64,000 bases of DNA from Paenibacillus mendelii (GCF_024498075.1 NZ_JANHOF010000001.1:868001-932000), one strand, 5' to 3'. Positions 24,672 to 33,223 are shown, counted from the stretch's first letter. Numbers and translations are program-made. Notes: generated by a model not told the origin, from the letters alone.

Positions 24672-25892
24672 GTGCAGACTCAGCCCGCCGCCGCCCATAA
24701 CCGCCCCTCAATCGTGACGGGCCGGGCGGATCATTTGATCTTTATCGCGGTTACCCTGCTATATTGGTCGACCTTATATGTTTATGTTCCTATTCTACCA
24801 CCGTTTATGAGCGAAAGCGGCCATTCCGCGATGCTGATCGGAATCGTCCTGGGCAGCTATGGCTTCACCCAGATGGTGGTCCGCTTCCCTCTTGGACTCC
24901 TCTCTGACAAGCTGCATAAACGCAAACCTTTCTTAATTCTTGGCTTGCTCTCAGGAGCGTTGAGCTGCTTATTGTTCACGATCCCAGGCTCTTGGCTGTG
25001 GCCCCTTGCAGGTAGAATCATGTCCGGCGTTAGCGCATCGGCTTGGGTGGCCTTCACCGTCTTGTATGCCGCCTATTTTGCGACCGGTGAAGTGACAAGA
25101 GCCATGAGCAATATCAGCTTTATGACAGTTGCCGGCCAATTGTTCGGAATGACGCTAAGCGGATGGCTGGCAGGTGCCTACAGCTGGAACGCTGCCTTCA
25201 TTGCCGGAATCGCTTTCGGCGTGGCCGGTCTCGTTCTTGCATTTGCCATCAAAGAACCCAAGGAGGGCGTTGCGCGGGCTCCAATATCACTCACCCTGCT
25301 CGGTGAAATCGTCCGTGAGCGGACGCTTGCCCAGGTCTCGACCTTATCCATTCTGGCTCATGGCATTCTATTCATTACGATGTTCGGCTTCACGCCGCTC
25401 CAGGCAACGGAGCTCGGCGCCGATAAAGGGGAGCTTACCCTGATCGTGATCGCATTCATGGTGCCTCATGCGCTCGTCTCGCTCATTACCGGACGCTATC
25501 TCGCGCCGCGGTTCGGCACTTGGAATGTTATCGCCGTCGGCTTCGGCTTAAGCGCCTTGTTCACGGTTGCCATCCCGTTCTCCCCTTCACTTGGCTTACT
25601 CGGTCTGACACAGGCCTTCAACGGATTGGCGCAAGGCTTGCATTTCCCTCTGCTGCTCGGTCTTGCGATACAGCCCTTCGAACCGGCCAAACGCGCAACG
25701 GCAATGGGGTTCTACCAAGCCGTTTACTCGACTGGGATGTTTGCGGGGCCGTTTCTTGCGGGCTTTATCAGCGATCGCTTCGGTCTGGAAGGCGGTTTCT
25801 GGTTGGGAGGCGCGATTGGCTTGGCGGCCCTGCTGCTCACACTCTGGTGGAAACGAGCTGCCCGCCTCCAGCAGCACGGGATCAGCCGATAA
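24672..25892 (+). CDS. Major facilitator superfamily transporter
   Basis: This 406-aa protein has about twelve hydrophobic segments. The motif-A-like loop GLLSDKLHKRKPFL lies between helices 2 and 3, and a counterpart GFISDRFG lies in the second half. The GTG at 24672 is preferred because an AAGGAG site lies 8 bases before it; an in-frame GTG three codons earlier overlaps that site. It stands alone on the plus strand, divergent from lepB and convergent with ricA, with a terminator behind it. The substrate cannot be told; it resembles sugar-phosphate or drug-efflux-type MFS proteins only in general layout. Confidence 0.85.
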   Translation: MQTQPAAAHNRPSIVTGRADHLIFIAVTLLYWSTLYVYVPILPPFMSESGHSAMLIGIVLGSYGFTQMVVRFPLGLLSDKLHKRKPFLILGLLSGALSCLLFTIPGSWLWPLAGRIMSGVSASAWVAFTVLYAAYFATGEVTRAMSNISFMTVAGQLFGMTLSGWLAGAYSWNAAFIAGIAFGVAGLVLAFAIKEPKEGVARAPISLTLLGEIVRERTLAQVSTLSILAHGILFITMFGFTPLQATELGADKGELTLIVIAFMVPHALVSLITGRYLAPRFGTWNVIAVGFGLSALFTVAIPFSPSLGLLGLTQAFNGLAQGLHFPLLLGLAIQPFEPAKRATAMGFYQAVYSTGMFAGPFLAGFISDRFGLEGGFWLGGAIGLAALLLTLWWKRAARLQQHGISR

Positions 25893-25897
25893 ATTGT

Positions 25898-25941
25898 AAA
25901 AAGCCGTGATGTCTGCTCGGTGCAGGCATCACGGCTTTTAC
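25898..25941. terminator. Bidirectional intrinsic terminator
   Basis: An 18-base arm reading AAAAGCCGTGATG(T)CTGC pairs with TGCAGGCATCACGGCTTTTA, with A-runs and T-runs on both sides. It lies between the convergent MFS gene and ricA and should stop transcription from both. Confidence 0.9.
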
Positions 25942-25978
25942 GTTCACCCTATGGCGGGGTTAGATACGTTGTAAAAAA

Positions 25979-26464
25979 TTAGACGTCGCAGTTCTCCGGA
26001 TCCTCTGAGGTCACGTCTTCCATATTGATTTTCTCAGCTACCGTATCACGGATAATGGAAACCACCGTTTGCAGCAGGTAGTTGATGTCCGCCTGGCTTT
26101 GTTGAAATTCCGTAATGATCGGGATACCATCAAGCTCGTCTTGGAGCGTCTCGATCTCGGCTTCGATTTTTTTGACCATATCCGCATTCTTGAAGGTCGT
26201 CTCGAAAGCTACGATTTCCTTCTGCTTCTTCTTGAGCTTGGCGATCATCTCTTGTATGCGGTCATTGCCTTGAATCTGCTGTTCAGCGCGGCGGTACTGC
26301 TGCACTTCCTCGGATGTGAAGAGCATCTCGGCCAGCTCTTTCGTCTTGGCCATGATGTCCTCGCGAACGATGATATCCTCCGTATTGAATTGCGGCACCC
26401 CGCATCCGTCCTCATGCCCATGCTCGTACGAATGATTCGCTGTTGTTGTTTGCTCGTTTGCCAT
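25979..26464 (-). CDS. ricA: RicA (YmcA), YlbF-family RNA-processing/developmental regulator
   Basis: This 161-aa helical protein of the YlbF/YmcA family has a central coiled helix pair with QQYRRAEQQIQGNDRIQEMIAKLKKK-like pattern. It lies directly behind miaB, as in Bacillus subtilis (ymcB-ymcA). In that species RicA, RicF and RicT form an Fe-S-containing complex that helps RNase Y process operon mRNAs and speeds Spo0A phosphorylation. Cys21 and Cys159 are candidate ligands, but I did not align them. An AAGGAG site precedes the ATG. The cotE gene that follows ymcA in B. subtilis is absent here. Confidence 0.88.
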   Translation of the reverse strand: MANEQTTTANHSYEHGHEDGCGVPQFNTEDIIVREDIMAKTKELAEMLFTSEEVQQYRRAEQQIQGNDRIQEMIAKLKKKQKEIVAFETTFKNADMVKKIEAEIETLQDELDGIPIITEFQQSQADINYLLQTVVSIIRDTVAEKINMEDVTSEDPENCDV

Positions 26465-26487
26465 CTGATTCCCTCTCCTTGCTTCGT

Positions 26488-28083
26488 TTAAGAAACGGCT
26501 TCTTCTCGTGCAGGCGCACTGACCGGCTCTGCTTTGGTATACCAGGTTTGCGGTTCGGTCAGCTTAACGTGAACGAATTCGCCGATCCACTCTTTCGGTC
26601 CTTCCAACAGGACGAGTTTATTCGTCCGTGTCCGGCCAGACAGCACATTTGCATTATTCTTGCTTTCACCTTCTACCAGAACCTCGACGATTTCGCCGCG
26701 CTGCTCCTCGTTCTTAGCCCGGCTCAGCTTCGCGATCAAATCATTGAGGCGGTAGAGACGTTCCTTCTTCACTTCGATCGGGATGTTATCCTCCAGGTTT
26801 GCAGCAGGTGTCCCTTCACGGAGCGAATAGATGAACGTGTACGCCGAAGCGAACCCGACCTCCTCTACAAGCGAAAGTGTTTCTTGGAACTGCTCTTCCG
26901 TCTCGCCAGGAAAACCTACGATGATATCGGTCGTCAGCAGCGCATCCGGAATCGCCTGCTTGATTTTCCCCACCAGCTCCAGATACATCTCCCTCGTATA
27001 ATTACGCCTCATCCGCTTCAGGACGGCGGAGCTTCCCGACTGTACCGGAAGGTGGATATGCTCTACCAGGTTGCCGCGTCTTGCCAGCACTTCAATCAGA
27101 TGATCGTCAAAATCACGCGGATGGCTTGTCGTAAACCGGATACGCGGGATATCGATCTTGTTGAGATCTGCCATCAGATCGCCAAAACGGTATTCGATAT
27201 CAGCAAAATCCTTGCCGTAGGCATTGACGTTCTGCCCGAGCAGCGTAACCTCTTTAAAGCCTTGGCGCGCCAGCTCGCGGACTTCGGCAATCACATCCTC
27301 CGGACGGCGGCTGCGCTCCTTGCCGCGCGTGTAAGGGACGATACAATACGTACAGAACTTATCGCAACCGTACATAATATTGACCCAAGCTCGCATCCCT
27401 TCGCGCTTCTTGGGCAAGTTCTCGATAATGTCGCCTTCCTTGGACCATACTTCGACGACCATCTCTTTGCTGAACATCGCGTTCTGCAGCAAATGCGGCA
27501 GCCGGTGAATATTATGCGTGCCGAAGATCAGATCGACGAAGGAATGCTTCTGCAGAATGCGGCCGACAACCGATTCCTCTTGAGACATACAGCCGCATAC
27601 GCCCAGAATGAGATCCGGCTTCTCGATCTTCAGATGCTTCAGATGTCCCAGCTCTCCGAACACCTTGTCCTCAGCATTCTCGCGAATCGCGCAGGTATTC
27701 AGCAGAATGACATCCGCTTGGTTCCGGTCTTCCGTCGACACATAGCCCATTTGCTCGAACAGGCCTTTCATGACCTCGGTGTCATGCTCGTTCATCTGAC
27801 AGCCAAATGTATAGATTAAATAGGTTTTCCCATGGCCGAATGTCTTCATGTCTTCCGGAATAGCAAACTCATAATGGACCTGAACATCTTCTTTGCCCCG
27901 GCGTTTCTCGTCTTTGTAGCTCGGAGCAGAGCTGATGGTAATATCGCGGCCTTTGATTCGGTATGTGGTATTGCCGTCTTGTTCCTTAAGAATCTTCGCA
28001 CCCGAGAAGTCAAAATATTTGGAGTAGTCCTTCTCGTTCTTAACGGGCTGCATGTCCGAAGAGTTGTTATTCCCCTTAGTCAT
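26488..28083 (-). CDS. miaB: tRNA-2-methylthio-N6-dimethylallyladenosine synthase
   Basis: This 531-aa radical-SAM methylthiotransferase modifies A37 of tRNAs reading UNN codons. The N-terminal UPF0004 domain has its three cluster cysteines in [22 protein letters not shown] and GVCGCMSQE. The radical-SAM motif is [20 protein letters not shown], and a C-terminal TRAM domain includes [10 protein letters not shown]. An N-terminal extension of about 65 residues before the first domain is normal for Bacillus-type MiaB. It has its own promoter and is followed by ricA after 23 bases. Confidence 0.95.
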   Translation of the reverse strand: MTKGNNNSSDMQPVKNEKDYSKYFDFSGAKILKEQDGNTTYRIKGRDITISSAPSYKDEKRRGKEDVQVHYEFAIPEDMKTFGHGKTYLIYTFGCQMNEHDTEVMKGLFEQMGYVSTEDRNQADVILLNTCAIRENAEDKVFGELGHLKHLKIEKPDLILGVCGCMSQEESVVGRILQKHSFVDLIFGTHNIHRLPHLLQNAMFSKEMVVEVWSKEGDIIENLPKKREGMRAWVNIMYGCDKFCTYCIVPYTRGKERSRRPEDVIAEVRELARQGFKEVTLLGQNVNAYGKDFADIEYRFGDLMADLNKIDIPRIRFTTSHPRDFDDHLIEVLARRGNLVEHIHLPVQSGSSAVLKRMRRNYTREMYLELVGKIKQAIPDALLTTDIIVGFPGETEEQFQETLSLVEEVGFASAYTFIYSLREGTPAANLEDNIPIEVKKERLYRLNDLIAKLSRAKNEEQRGEIVEVLVEGESKNNANVLSGRTRTNKLVLLEGPKEWIGEFVHVKLTEPQTWYTKAEPVSAPAREEAVS

Positions 28084-28124
28084 TCGTAATAAGTCACTTC
28101 CTTTTACATGGCATCCATGAACGC

Positions 28125-28153
28125 ATTATAACATTTTACCAACCGCTTATCCA
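28125..28153 (-). promoter_or_regulatory. Sigma-A promoter of miaB-ricA
   Basis: On the minus strand TGGATA (28148-28153) and a perfect TATAAT (28125-28130) are 17 bases apart. The -10 ends 41 bases before the miaB ATG. Confidence 0.7.
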
Positions 28154-28207
28154 TTCGAAAGATCTAGAAGTCTGTGAAGAAATAACGGATCTTCTATGAA
28201 TATATTC

Positions 28208-28266
28208 AAAAAAACCTCATCGAGGAAGGATCTGCTCTTAAGGCAGCTTCATCCTCGATGAGGTTG
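28208..28266 (-). terminator. Intrinsic terminator of pduL
   Basis: The stem AACCTCATCGAGGA / TCCTCGATGAGGTT, with a longer apical loop, is followed by seven T residues on the minus strand. It starts a few bases past the pduL stop. Confidence 0.9.
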
Positions 28267-28272
28267 CAGCAA

Positions 28273-28857
28273 CTAATTTCCGATAATTTCAGCCGAATCG
28301 CCTGTTTTGGCACCTGCCGCATTGGCTTCATCGGTATCGATATGCATATCCAAGGCATAGCTTGGCGAAACGCGGGCCACGACGTTCTCAAGCACAAGGC
28401 CGCGCTCTCCCTGCAGCCTTACCGATAAGCGCTGCTTGTCCGCAATCCCCCACCGCTCCGCATCACTCGTATGAAAATGGATATGCCGGGCAGCTACAAT
28501 TACGCCTTCCTCAATCTGCAATTCACCCGCAGGTCCTTTGATCGTAATCCCGGCAGAGCCTGCTATATGGCCCGATTCCCTTACGGGAGGGTTGATCCCA
28601 AGCGAGAATGCATCCGTTCGCGATACTTCCAGCTGCGTCTCTTTCCTTACGGGTCCTAATATACGCACTTTGGGGAAGTTTCCCTTGGGACCGATCACTT
28701 CCACCGTCTCATTGGCCGCGAATTGGCCGGGCTGAGAGAGCGGCTTCATCTCCGTCAGCTCCGCCCCCTTGCCGAACAAAATCTCTACATGCGCTGTGGA
28801 TAAATGGATATGTCTGGCCGATACACCGACCGGTACGATTTTCATATGCTGTCTCAT
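28273..28857 (-). CDS. pduL: Phosphate propanoyltransferase, PduL family (phosphotransacylase)
   Basis: This protein of about 194 aa interconverts acyl-CoA and acyl-phosphate, unrelated in fold to Pta. Two beta-barrel halves carry the zinc-site histidines in VSARHIHLS and AARHIHFHTSDAE, and a late motif is ALDMHIDTDEANAA. No encapsulation peptide or microcompartment genes are near. Two starts are possible: the ATG at 28857 (MRQHMKIV) with GGAGG 11 bases upstream, or the ATG at 28845 (MKIVPVGV). The promoter at 28876-28903 would start transcription at or inside GGAGG, which favours 28845. The gene sits beside korAB, so it may act in acetyl-CoA or propionyl-CoA to acyl-phosphate conversion (inference). 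Confidence 0.9.
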   Translation of the reverse strand: MRQHMKIVPVGVSARHIHLSTAHVEILFGKGAELTEMKPLSQPGQFAANETVEVIGPKGNFPKVRILGPVRKETQLEVSRTDAFSLGINPPVRESGHIAGSAGITIKGPAGELQIEEGVIVAARHIHFHTSDAERWGIADKQRLSVRLQGERGLVLENVVARVSPSYALDMHIDTDEANAAGAKTGDSAEIIGN

Positions 28858-28875
28858 CCTTTCTAGTTCCTCCAC

Positions 28876-28903
28876 ATTATATCAATGAAGCTGCATTGTT
28901 CAA
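28876..28903 (-). promoter_or_regulatory. Sigma-A promoter of pduL
   Basis: On the minus strand TTGAAC (28898-28903) and a perfect TATAAT (28876-28881) lie 16 bases apart. The -10 is only about 20-30 bases from the possible start codons, so the leader must be very short. Confidence 0.7.
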
Positions 28904-28910
28904 AAACATA

Positions 28911-28946
28911 AAAAGGCATACGGCCCATTTGGTCCGTATGCCTTTA
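28911..28946 (-). terminator. Intrinsic terminator of korAB
   Basis: A 12-bp perfect stem (AAAGGCATACGG / CCGTATGCCTTT) is followed by T residues on the minus strand, 24 bases past the korB stop and just upstream of the pduL promoter. Confidence 0.88.
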
Positions 28947-28969
28947 GAGGGGTCTTGAGAGGTACAATC

Positions 28970-29836
28970 TTATTTAAACTCAGTCAGCAGCTTATCAAAC
29001 TGCTCTTGCGACATTTGGATATCCTGGTTGGCAAGACCTTGCTCTTCGAAGCCGACTACGAGATCCTCGTACGACTTGCGAACCGTGTTCTGGTAGATCA
29101 GACCTGTTAGCATACCATTCGTCTCCATGATTTTGTTCATGGCGGCGATGCGGTTTGACGGATCGTAATCAGGGAATTGATCCAGGTTAACGATATTCTC
29201 TTTAAACCAATCATACGTGTTCACTTTGTTGAACGTCACGCATGGGCTGAATACGTTAATGAGCGAGAAGCCTTTATGATTCAGTCCCGCTTCAATTAAA
29301 GCCGTCAGCTGCTTCAGGTCGCTCGAGAACGATTGTGCGACGAACGTCGCGCCGGCCGACATCGCAATTTCAAGCGGCGAAAGCGTCGACTCGATCGAAC
29401 CCTCCGGTGTCGACTTGGTCTTGAAGCCTTCCGCACTGCGCGGCGAGGTTTGACCCTTCGTCAAACCATAGATTTGGTTATCCATGACGATATAGGTGAT
29501 ATCAAGGTTACGGCGGATCGCATGAACGGTATGGCCCATTCCAATCGCAAAGCCGTCGCCGTCACCGCCAGAAGCGATAACTGTCAACTCACGGTTGGCC
29601 AGCTTCACGCCCTGTGCGATAGGCAGTGCCCGGCCATGAATACCGTGCAGGCCATAGGCGTTGATGTAACCGGAGATACGGCCGGAACAGCCGATACCTG
29701 AGATAACAGCCAATCGTTCCGGCTCAAGTCCCACGTTCGCGGCAGCACGTTGAATGGACGCCTGCACGGAGAAGTCTCCGCAGCCTGGGCACCAGTTCGG
29801 CTTGACGTTATTACGAAACTCTTTGAATGTCGCCAT
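28970..29836 (-). CDS. korB: 2-oxoacid:ferredoxin oxidoreductase, beta subunit
   Basis: This 288-aa thiamine-pyrophosphate-binding subunit has the opening CPGCGDF motif (cluster/TPP region), the TPP-binding GGDGDGFAIGMGH, and VMDNQIYGLTKGQ. With KorA it oxidatively decarboxylates 2-oxoacids, probably 2-oxoglutarate or pyruvate, to acyl-CoA while reducing ferredoxin. It begins 1 base after the korA stop, so the two are cotranscribed. The two-subunit form is common in Bacillales and actinobacteria. The oxoacid preference cannot be read from the sequence. Confidence 0.92.
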   Translation of the reverse strand: MATFKEFRNNVKPNWCPGCGDFSVQASIQRAAANVGLEPERLAVISGIGCSGRISGYINAYGLHGIHGRALPIAQGVKLANRELTVIASGGDGDGFAIGMGHTVHAIRRNLDITYIVMDNQIYGLTKGQTSPRSAEGFKTKSTPEGSIESTLSPLEIAMSAGATFVAQSFSSDLKQLTALIEAGLNHKGFSLINVFSPCVTFNKVNTYDWFKENIVNLDQFPDYDPSNRIAAMNKIMETNGMLTGLIYQNTVRKSYEDLVVGFEEQGLANQDIQMSQEQFDKLLTEFK

Positions 29837-29837
29837 C

Positions 29838-31571
29838 TTAGATCAGCTCCTTACAAGCTTTGTACACTTCGGAAGGAAGGAACGGGTTGCCGTCGTATTT
29901 AAGCACGCTCTCGATTTTGTCCGCATTGCCCGCATACAGCTTCACTTGGGAAGCAAGCTGGCCCGTTGCATTGTTCTCGAGTATGACGACTTTCTTCGCT
30001 TTCTCGAGCTCCGCTTGAACGATACTTGTTGGGAACGGATGAATTTGACGGATGGTAATGTGGTTCGTACGCAGACCGTCCGCATCCAAACGGCTGCGGG
30101 CCTCGTCGATTGTCCCGCCTGTCGAGCCCATGCCGATGATAAGTAGATCCGCATCATTATGAGGCGCATCCGTACGCACGGCATCACGGATTGTCATTCC
30201 ATTAAGCTTGTTCAACCGTTTATCCATCATCTTCTGACGGTTGACGGCATTCTCAGATGGCCGGCCCACCTCATCATGCTCAACGCCTGTCACATGGTGA
30301 ATACCGGATTTATCTCCAGGAAGCACGCGCGGCGAAACGCCGTCTTCCGTAAATTCGTAACGCTTGAAATATTGATTGTCTTCCAGCTCCGGCAGCTCGC
30401 GAACGAGCTTGCCCCGTTTGATTGGAATTTCGCCCAGATTCAGCGTACCGCATGATTGCTTGCCCAGCGAGAGCTGAAGGTCTGTCATGATAATAACGGG
30501 AACCTGATATTCCTCCGACAAATTGAACGCTTCGATCGTATCGTAGAAGCAGTCTTCGATGGATGCCGGCGAAATGACGATCTTCGGTATTTCACCATGT
30601 GTTCCATACACCATTGCATTCAGGTCGGATTGCTCCTGTTTGGTAGGCAACCCTGTAGATGGGCCCCCACGCTGCGTATTCACGATAACGAGCGGAGTTT
30701 CCGTCATTCCGGCCAGTCCGATTGCCTCCATCATCAGTGAAAGACCAGGACCTGCTGATGCGGTCATGGTACGTACACCGGCGTAGTTAGCGCCGATTGC
30801 CATCGTGACAGCCGCAATTTCATCCTCGGTCTGAACGACGGTTCCGCCGAATTTCGGCAGCTTCTTAATCAAATATTCCATGATCTCGGAAGCCGGCGTA
30901 ATCGGATAGGCGGACATAAGACGGCAGCCGGCTGCAATAGAGCCAAGCGCAATCGCTTCATTGCCGATCATGAACAGCTTCTGCTTGCCGTCAGCCGGCT
31001 CCAGCTTGAACTCGTCGAGCGGACCTCCTGCTTGCTCCAGCACAAATTCCGAGCCGCGTTTAACCGCCTCGATGTTTTTTTCTACGATAGCCGGACCTTT
31101 GCGTCCGAATTCTTCTTCCACCGCTTTGTTAAACACGTCTACCGGCAGTCCCAGCAGCGCCCAGGAAGCTCCGGAGGCCACCATGTTCTTCATCAACGAA
31201 GTGCCGAGTTCTTCGGCAATCGCCGTGATGGGTACCGCAAACAGCTTCGCATTGACGCCTTCTGGCAGCGTCGGATTGAATTTTGCGTCCGCTACGACTA
31301 CCCCGCCCGGGCGAAGCTCATGTGAATTTAAATCAATGCTCTCTTGGTCGAATGCGACCAGTATATCCAAATCATCGGATATCGCGCGAATTGGATTCGT
31401 GCTGATCCGAATTTTATTATTGGTATGACCGCCTTTAATACGGGATGAGAAATGACGATACCCGTACAAGTAATAGCCAAGTCGGTTTAATGCCGTCGAG
31501 AAAATACGGTCTGTACTTTCGACCCCTTCCCCTTGTTGTCCCCCGATCTTCCAAGACAATTGACTGATCAA
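29838..31571 (-). CDS. korA: 2-oxoacid:ferredoxin oxidoreductase, alpha subunit (gamma-alpha fusion)
   Basis: This 577-aa subunit has an N-terminal gamma domain (KIGGQQGEGVESTDRIF, then RHFSSRIKGGHTNNKIR) fused to the alpha pyrimidine-binding domain (NEAIALGSIAAGCRLMSAYPITPASE). The TTG at 31571 is preferred: GAGGAG lies 8 bases before it, while the nearby ATG at 31580 directly abuts that site. It heads the korAB transcript, with a candidate promoter and inverted repeat upstream. In Bacillales this pair often sits between spoVS and miaB, as here. Confidence 0.92.
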   Translation of the reverse strand: MISQLSWKIGGQQGEGVESTDRIFSTALNRLGYYLYGYRHFSSRIKGGHTNNKIRISTNPIRAISDDLDILVAFDQESIDLNSHELRPGGVVVADAKFNPTLPEGVNAKLFAVPITAIAEELGTSLMKNMVASGASWALLGLPVDVFNKAVEEEFGRKGPAIVEKNIEAVKRGSEFVLEQAGGPLDEFKLEPADGKQKLFMIGNEAIALGSIAAGCRLMSAYPITPASEIMEYLIKKLPKFGGTVVQTEDEIAAVTMAIGANYAGVRTMTASAGPGLSLMMEAIGLAGMTETPLVIVNTQRGGPSTGLPTKQEQSDLNAMVYGTHGEIPKIVISPASIEDCFYDTIEAFNLSEEYQVPVIIMTDLQLSLGKQSCGTLNLGEIPIKRGKLVRELPELEDNQYFKRYEFTEDGVSPRVLPGDKSGIHHVTGVEHDEVGRPSENAVNRQKMMDKRLNKLNGMTIRDAVRTDAPHNDADLLIIGMGSTGGTIDEARSRLDADGLRTNHITIRQIHPFPTSIVQAELEKAKKVVILENNATGQLASQVKLYAGNADKIESVLKYDGNPFLPSEVYKACKELI

Positions 31572-31624
31572 AATGAACATCTCCTCTTTTTGACGAACAT
31601 GCGATGACTTGCGGCATCTTTTAA

Positions 31625-31652
31625 CTAATAAATAAAATTTTTCAACAGTCAA
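31625..31652 (-). promoter_or_regulatory. Candidate sigma-A promoter of korAB
   Basis: On the minus strand TTGACT (31647-31652) and a weaker TATTAG (31625-31630) are 16 bases apart. The -35 lies inside the 25-base inverted repeat listed separately. The leader to the TTG start would be about 45-50 bases. Confidence 0.5.
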
Positions 31653-31669
31653 ATAAATTTTATGACTGT
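31645..31669. promoter_or_regulatory. Inverted repeat, possible operator of korAB
   Basis: ACAGTCA and TGACTGT form perfect 7-base arms around an 11-base AT-only core and overlap the putative -35 of korAB. There is no T-run, so it does not look like a terminator. A repressor site is inferred. Confidence 0.45.
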
Positions 31670-31758
31670 AGGTCCTAAAAAGCAAGGTATAACCGTGAAT
31701 TATACACATAGCGGTTTTCGATTGAACCCATATCGAAAAGAGATTGAATACAGCGGAT

Positions 31759-32706
31759 TCAGCTCGGAAGATTATTCAATAAAAACCGGTTTGCGTTCCT
31801 GTGAAAGAACGAAGCTACTTGATCCTCTGCATATTGTTTCAGCAGCGCTTCATGTAGATTCGATAATTCACCTGGGTTGGATAAACCCTCTACATATGTA
31901 TCGATCCCGTCGAAATCGGAGCCAAACATGATGTGCTTCTCGCCACCGAGCTCGCATACATGCTCGATATGTCGAATTATATCTGCCACAGCTGCCGATT
32001 TGCCTCTCACTACGAATTGCGGCACGAATGTAATGCCTATCATTCCGTCCATGTCAATTAATGCTCTTATTTGATCGTCGGATAAATTGCGAGGGTGATC
32101 ACAAACCCCCTTGGCGTTAGAATGGGAAGCGATCAACGGCTTAACGGACCGGTCGGCCATATCCCAGAATGACCGCTCGCTTAAATGAGAGACATCTAAT
32201 AGTATACCCAATCTATTGCATTCTTCTACAAATGCGAAACCTTTTCCTGTTAAACCGCCCTGCCTGGGCTCCATAACGCCATCCGCGCCCCAATTCGCCT
32301 GGTTCCAGGTTAACCCTATCGCTCTTACACCGAGCTCATATAGGATGCGCAGCATCCCCAAATTCCCCTGCAGACCGTCCGCGCCTTCCAGCGACAGCAT
32401 AGCGCCGACCTCTCCGCTCGTCTGAATTCTTTGAATATCTTCGGCGGTTTTTACAAACCGAATACCAGGGGTAACAAGAACTTTTCTATGAAACAGATCG
32501 ATACTTTGCAAGATCGGCGTCATCGACTTTTCCATTTTCTCCGAAATATAGATCGCGAAGGCTTGGAAGATCGCTCCTGATTGGCGGAGTCTCGTGAACG
32601 TTACGTCCAACTGGCCTGTTTGGTCATCGGCAAAACTTAGATTTCCCTGCTCAAGCAGCTTCCACAGCACATCGCAGTGAAAATCGACTGAAGCATGTCT
32701 ATTCAT
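31759..32706 (-). CDS. Membrane-type (renal) dipeptidase, M19 family
   Basis: This 315-aa zinc peptidase of family M19 has the zinc-ligand motif FHCDVL (His and Asp), the bridging glutamate in SLEGADGL, and the histidines in LDVSHLSERSF and ASHSNAKGVCDHPRN. It probably hydrolyses dipeptides, possibly including D-amino-acid dipeptides from wall turnover. No signal peptide is visible, so it is cytoplasmic. The ATG has a GGAGG site 8 bases upstream. It lies between spoVS and korA as in several Bacillales, probably as its own transcript. Confidence 0.93.
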   Translation of the reverse strand: MNRHASVDFHCDVLWKLLEQGNLSFADDQTGQLDVTFTRLRQSGAIFQAFAIYISEKMEKSMTPILQSIDLFHRKVLVTPGIRFVKTAEDIQRIQTSGEVGAMLSLEGADGLQGNLGMLRILYELGVRAIGLTWNQANWGADGVMEPRQGGLTGKGFAFVEECNRLGILLDVSHLSERSFWDMADRSVKPLIASHSNAKGVCDHPRNLSDDQIRALIDMDGMIGITFVPQFVVRGKSAAVADIIRHIEHVCELGGEKHIMFGSDFDGIDTYVEGLSNPGELSNLHEALLKQYAEDQVASFFHRNANRFLLNNLPS

Positions 32707-32753
32707 CGCGTGTTCCTCCTTCTATATTACAGCTTGGACGCGCTAATAGGCGC

Positions 32754-32784
32754 AAAAAAACCTGTTTACGGCGACGTAAACAGG
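32754..32784 (-). terminator. Intrinsic terminator of spoVS
   Basis: The perfect 10-bp stem CCTGTTTACG / CGTAAACAGG with a 4-base loop is followed by seven T residues on the minus strand, about 40 bases past spoVS. Confidence 0.92.
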
Positions 32785-32824
32785 TTCACTGTTCAAAGAG
32801 TAGTGTCTTCTTATCCGACTTCCG

Positions 32825-33085
32825 CTATCTCGGCTCGACAATGAGCTTAATTGCGGTCCGATCTTCACCATCAATTACAATATCCGTAAATGCCGGAATA
32901 CAAATGAGATCCACCCCGCTGGGTGCCACAAATCCACGAGCTATGGCGACTGCTTTGATCGCTTGGTTCAACGCACCAGCCCCGATTGCCTGCAATTCGG
33001 CAGCTCCGCGTTCACGCAGAACACCTGCAAGCGCCCCTGCAACGGAATTTGGATTGGATTTTGCTGAAACTTTTAAGACATCCAT
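32825..33085 (-). CDS. spoVS: Stage V sporulation protein S
   Basis: This 86-aa protein is near-identical in pattern to SpoVS: MDVLKVSAKSNPNSVAGALAG, GAGALNQAIKAVAIARGFVAP and a C-terminal EDRTAIKLIVEPR. It is a small Alba-like fold, probably nucleic-acid binding, that affects septation and coat assembly during sporulation. The ATG at 33085 has a GGAGG site 8 bases upstream. A sigma-H-type promoter precedes it and a strong terminator follows, so it is monocistronic. Confidence 0.96.
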   Translation of the reverse strand: MDVLKVSAKSNPNSVAGALAGVLRERGAAELQAIGAGALNQAIKAVAIARGFVAPSGVDLICIPAFTDIVIDGEDRTAIKLIVEPR

Positions 33086-33116
33086 GGAAAGTACCTCCTC
33101 GGGAATGATGGATACC

Positions 33117-33130
33117 ACTATTTAAATAGT
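33117..33130. promoter_or_regulatory. Perfect 14-bp palindrome at the spoVS start site
   Basis: ACTATTTAAATAGT is a perfect palindrome directly downstream of the sigma-H -10. It could be an operator or simply shape the 5' end of the mRNA; no regulator is known to me. Confidence 0.45.
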
Positions 33131-33157
33131 ATTCGAGAGCGGTAATAAAATTCCTGC
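33131..33157 (-). promoter_or_regulatory. Sigma-H-type promoter of spoVS
   Basis: On the minus strand GCAGGAATT (33149-33157) fits the sigma-H -35 consensus RnAGGAwWW completely. After 11 bases, CTCGAAT (33131-33137) fits RnnGAAT except for the first base. B. subtilis spoVS is known to be sigma-H-dependent. The predicted start falls in the palindrome at 33117-33130. Confidence 0.75.
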
Positions 33158-33223
33158 TTTCTTCATGGAGACTTTGCAAATTTTTCCGAATTGCGAGAAT
33201 TTTCAAAGTTTCATAACAAACGT

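Noticed and set aside
26443..27819. A 458-codon open frame on the plus strand, antisense to miaB
   Set aside because: It has no ribosome binding site or recognisable domain and lies wholly across the clearly real miaB and its start region; it is a by-product of miaB codon usage.
31662..31931. Plus-strand frame of 89 codons upstream of korA and over the end of the dipeptidase gene
   Set aside because: It is antisense to the dipeptidase gene for most of its length, with no site or homology.
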